Shown: in pieces, positions 60,641 to 64,000 of the stretch
Numbering within the stretch: the stretch's first letter is position 1
Layout: every line of letters begins with the position of its first letter
Source of the DNA: Rotaria sordida
Taxonomy: Eukaryota; Rotifera; Eurotatoria; Philodinida; Philodinidae
Direction of reading: 5' to 3'
Assembly: GCA_905250125.1 (NCBI GenBank)
Contig: CAJNOL010000624.1
Coordinates: 1 to 64,000 of the forward strand
DNA: 64,000 nt
Notes under the pieces: generated by a model
What the model was told of the DNA's origin: nothing
Database searches by the model: none
What the model saw: only the letters and a program-made list of their open reading frames with translations
Program-made: the position numbers and the translations under genes

Positions 60641-61090
60641 ATAGAATATGTTGGCAAACCTATCGTACAGTTAAGTTTTACCAAAATCTTATCTAAAAAC
60701 GTTGTTTTCTTAGGGGACATACATGTATGTATTGTTTTTGTTAAATAAATATGTATTTTATTATATTTTTTTAACTTAAATTCCATATCAAATTTTATAT
60801 TATTTTGTTCAGCATATTAAACCGATCTAGAATCAGTAGTCATATCAATGATAGTCCGAATTTTGAAGAAAATCTTATCGAATAAACTAATTTTCTCATT
60901 GGACATATACATATAGGAATCTTTTTATTAAAATACCTCCACATCTTGTTTTTTTATTAGTAAGGTGATCAAATAATATAACAATTTATTCGACACCTTA
61001 CGCCGATGTCTAATAAAGACTGACGTCGGTGATTTTATTAAGTTTTAAGAAAATTCTCTAGCGACATCTTTTTTTTCGATATATATATCC
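60640..61090. repeat. Second tandem array, about 180-bp unit, 3 copies
   Basis: Degenerate units start near 60,640, 60,815 and 60,995. Shared parts are CTCAAACTGATATAGAAT / TTAAACCGATCTAGAATC / CTTACGCCGATGTCTAAT, then AGTTTTACCAAAATCTTAT-like, AACG/AACT and GGACATA(C)ATGTAT / GCGACATC. More decayed than the adjoining array. Confidence 0.6.
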
Positions 61091-61140
61091 ATATATATTT
61101 AGGCCCACACAGAAGTGAACCAAACACATCAACCAAAGTC

Positions 61141-61985
61141 TATAGGCTTATTTTTTATTGTCTTTGACATCATTGTTGAACTGTACGAACAACAATCTTT
61201 AAAAAATATTTTTTTGCAGTGACATCTATGTTCATTTTAGTTTTCTGTTCATTTCGCTACTGAATGAATGAGCACAAATATAATTTATCTGCTGAACTAT
61301 GCTATCAGATATTTTTTGTACTCTATAAATTATACACACTGGCTAGTACAGCACTGTATGAGGATTGGGGAGTGTAGCCTGAAAAGGTATCAAAAATGGT
61401 AATCTTCAGTGCTAACACATGATTTCTCTGTTTCTGTCTGTGACTTACCGATCCCTGTAAGCGGTTAACCACTAAAACTATTCCAGTATTTCCAACATGG
61501 GTACAGAAAGTGCGAGAAGAATTTATTAAAGATTCAATAAAGCCAAAGATCGTAGCACTTAATGTAGAGCAAGTATATGTCGACTATATGATGCAGAGAG
61601 TGAAAAAAGTTACTGTTTATAAAATTGAAGGTAAGCATAATGATCATAAGGGTGTGGAAGTATAAAGTCTTCGGCATATTAGGAAACTCGCAGTCTTCTA
61701 TTGAGTTCCTCAAGAAAAAGGCATATTTTTTGGTAGCCTCGCCAACAATTTTTAGTGTTAATTTATTTTTTGCCCAATGCATCGTGTGTAAACAAGTTTA
61801 TTTCAGTTTTCTCCAGGCATATTGTAAAAGATCTCTGACGTGACTCCACGATATGTTTTCGATAAAGAAAGACATTTTTTTAAAAGACTGTTCTCTCCTA
61901 TTTGCTACTTCTCAAAGTTTTTCTAACTTGGAACTAATACATCACTATGATGATGGAAGGAAAATATTGCTTATAGTCAACTTTG
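61141..61985 (+). pseudogene. Unrecognised gene fragment, copy 2
   Basis: This is the better-preserved copy of 51,715-52,401. One exon-like piece reads VFPTWVQKVREEFIKDSIKP, then KIVALNVEQVYVDYMMQRVK, and ends in a good donor (GAAG|GTAAGC at about 61,630). A second frame from ATG at about 61,852 reads MFSIKKDIFLKDCSLLFA and continues through LELIHHYDDGRKILLIVNFD to a donor-like CA|GTAAGT near 62,020. The pieces do not join in phase with the acceptors I can see. Either the gene is dead or exons are missed. Family unknown. Confidence 0.5.
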
Positions 61986-62941
61986 ATATTATTAAGGACA
62001 TAAATACTAAAAATAATCAGTAAGTTGCAGACATTATTTCTAAAAAAAAATCGATTTTCAGATGAGTGTCTTCTAATATATCGACATTTTTAGATGTAAA
62101 TCCAATAAAGATAGAAGTATTGACACAGATTGTAAAAAAAGATGAATATATGACATATCAGACTGTTTGTAGTCCGATTCAAACGATTTCAGTTAATAGA
62201 CACTGTAGTTCTAAAATCCTTCTCTATAGTTGAATTTGTTTTTCTTTGATTTCTAATTGATCTATTCTCTAACATTATTGTTTATTTTAAATCTTTCTAT
62301 TTCGAAAAATAATAAAACAAGATTAAATTCAATATGATAGTTTGTTAATGCAAAAAAGAATCTTTCATATGAGTACAAAGATATTCAATACTGTTACATT
62401 ATCCAACTTTCATGTTTTGATAAAGCAATATTTATTATTTATTCTTATCTTAAAATTTTTATATCTCTATGACAGTATTTTTTATCACGAAATTTTTTGC
62501 AGTATTCATTTCACATTATTATTCTTCAAATTAGTTACGGTTGTCGTTGACATGAATAAGAACCAAAGAATGATTAGATCGATGTTTGCATTGTAGAATA
62601 ACTTGTGAATTTGAATTCTAGATAGCCATCTCACGAGATACGAGTATTATATAAGCCTTAACTTTGATTGTTAGTACTATTGATCTTGATTGAAAAATTA
62701 ACTGGAAACCAACCAAACTAGATTATGGACTCAATTCGGAAACAATTAAAATGAAACACCCTATCTTAATTATTAATCAGGCACGACTTAGTTGTAGAGT
62801 TCTGAGAACAAATGATGAAAAATCACAACTCAAAAGATTTCGGTAATCAAAAGTACTTTTTGTCATTTATTATCATATGAAATATTTTCAAACACTTTCA
62901 TGGAAACAAAAATTATTTCACAGAAAAATACAATATAGAAT

Positions 62942-63896
62942 TTAATCATTATGTCTAGTACCAACATTATCTGGATATTTAATTAGCGTAAGATCTTCAT
63001 CAAGAATTTCTTTCATTGTAAAACCAGATGTACTAATTATATTAAAATGGCGATCAAGTTCATCAATACGTTCTTTACCAAGTTTTTCACATATTTCACG
63101 TAACAAACGTAATGAGCGATTACGATGAGACATTAGGATTACAATTTCAATTATGATTATGATCAAATATACCATTAGTTCCCTCTCGTGCTTTTTTACA
63201 ATCTTCAACTTTTTTTCCACAAAAAAATAATACCATAATTGTACACATGTCGGACAAGCCATATGTGTACAAGCATCATCTTTCATACCAGCTAAACCAC
63301 ATTTTGGACAAGCAACTTTTTGACCTGATTCTAAATATTGATCAACTATGTGTTTATCATTAGCTAATTCAGCACATTTAAAATGTTTATCCATTTCAGT
63401 TAGTTCTTCATCAGTACCATAATCACTTTGAAATTTTGGACAAACTTTTCGACATATTAAACATGAAACTTTAAGACATTGTTCATGTTGACAATGAAAA
63501 ATATGTGAAGCATTTATATTGCGTATAGCAGCAAAACTACAAAATGGACAATGATCTAAACGTTCGTCTTTGTGAAGAAAATCTTTTGACCAAACAAATA
63601 TAAGCATATGTTGATCATAAAATTCAATTTGTTCTGGTGTTAATTGTCGTTCAAATACACTAGGATTTAATTCAATATGACATATTAAACAACGTAAAGG
63701 TATATAATTTTGTAGTTCAGAAAAAAATAAACGAACAATATTAGTTGAACATTGTGTACAAAAATAATGCCCTTGTACATCTTGTATACCACAGTGATCA
63801 TATTCTAATTCACTTGTGTAAGCTCCACAAATTGTCTTTTTTTTTGTCTTTTCCAGTCGGTACTGTAACAACGGTTGAGTTTGCTTGGATAGACAT
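62942..63896 (-). pseudogene. Decayed RBR E3 ligase paralogue
   Basis: About 90% similar by eye to 49,494-50,522. The ATG of the paralogue is kept (63,896), but one extra A in an A-run near codon 20 shifts the frame. In RING2 the sequence shifts frame after QLW and about 70 bases are missing before HRNRSLRLL. Zinc ligands are also changed within the conserved frames: C26 to Tyr, C39 to Asp, C222 to Tyr and C225 to Phe. The catalytic-position cysteine (DDACTHMAC) remains. It therefore cannot fold as a normal RBR. Paralogy continues on both sides, to the window's right edge and left to 62,183. Confidence 0.85.
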
Positions 63897-64000
63897 TTTT
63901 TATAAGCGAAGCTTAAATAAATTTCAGTAACAAAAAGATACATAGAAGTAAAGAATAAATACCCGTTGAAAGACAAAAAAAGGAAAATCCCATGTATTCA

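Noticed and set aside
1-64000. CRISPR arrays, bacterial operons or prokaryotic insertion sequences
   Set aside because: The window is eukaryotic with spliced genes; the repeats found lack the spacer pattern of CRISPR.
1-64000. Retrovirus-like or Polinton elements
   Set aside because: No long terminal repeats with matching ends, and no reverse transcriptase, integrase, capsid or polymerase frames were seen.

Overview
The window is AT-rich eukaryotic DNA with compact genes, mostly 45-60 bp introns using plain GT...AG sites, and many small decayed repeats. I infer a bdelloid rotifer (AT-rich, like Rotaria, Didymodactylos or Adineta). The reasons are the intron style, a divergent rhodopsin-like GPCR, a cysteine-rich secreted domain of a kind I associate with bdelloids, GTGTGGG-rich blocks resembling the bdelloid telomere unit, and a hammerhead-like core of the kind carried by Penelope-like elements. 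The species cannot be fixed from sequence alone. Gene models were built by hand from reading-frame continuity, splice sites and recalled family alignments; no search was run.

Layout, 0-25 kb. A secreted cysteine-rich protein (3.4-4.0 kb, minus) and a Thr-rich exon lie beside G-rich and GATCC-rich degenerate repeats and a fold-back repeat (5.0-7.0 kb). A seven-exon CLCC1-like ER chloride-channel gene (7.3-10.6 kb, minus) follows. Next are a hAT-type MITE, a possible 39-residue membrane microprotein (12.2 kb, minus), and a five-exon Flower/CACFD1 gene (12.5-15.1 kb, plus). CLCC1 and Flower each have one 1.8 kb intron among introns of about 50 bp. A broken mariner sits just behind Flower. A GPCR gene (18.1-19.0 kb) lies between two copies of an old repeat. 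Ribosomal protein eL34 (21.6-22.2 kb) and a small coiled-coil gene (23.5-24.0 kb) come next.

25-46 kb. The centrepiece is a gene of about 9 kb (25.4-34.3 kb, plus) predicted to encode about 2,276 residues. It has a microbial-type poly(ADP-ribose) glycohydrolase domain with an intact GGG-x7-QEE signature and about eleven PBZ-like (poly(ADP-ribose)-binding) zinc-finger motifs. An ANKRD29-like ankyrin gene (38.9-40.4 kb) and a GTP cyclohydrolase feedback-regulator (GFRP)-like gene with an acidic Gly/Glu tail (44.7-45.4 kb) follow, separated by 4 kb gene-poor gaps.

46-64 kb. This is a duplicated, repeat-rich block. An intact RBR ubiquitin-ligase gene (49.5-50.5 kb) has a decayed paralogue at the right edge (62.9-63.9 kb). 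A second unrecognised coding fragment is also present twice (51.7-52.4 and 61.1-62.0 kb). Between them lie tandem arrays, a TA-flanked fold-back element, a second hAT MITE, a piggyBac-type remnant with TTAA flanks, a hammerhead-like core, and two degenerate tandem arrays of about 167 and 180 bp period.

The genes do not form a pathway. The common themes are membrane transport (CLCC1, Flower), poly(ADP-ribose) turnover and ubiquitin signalling.
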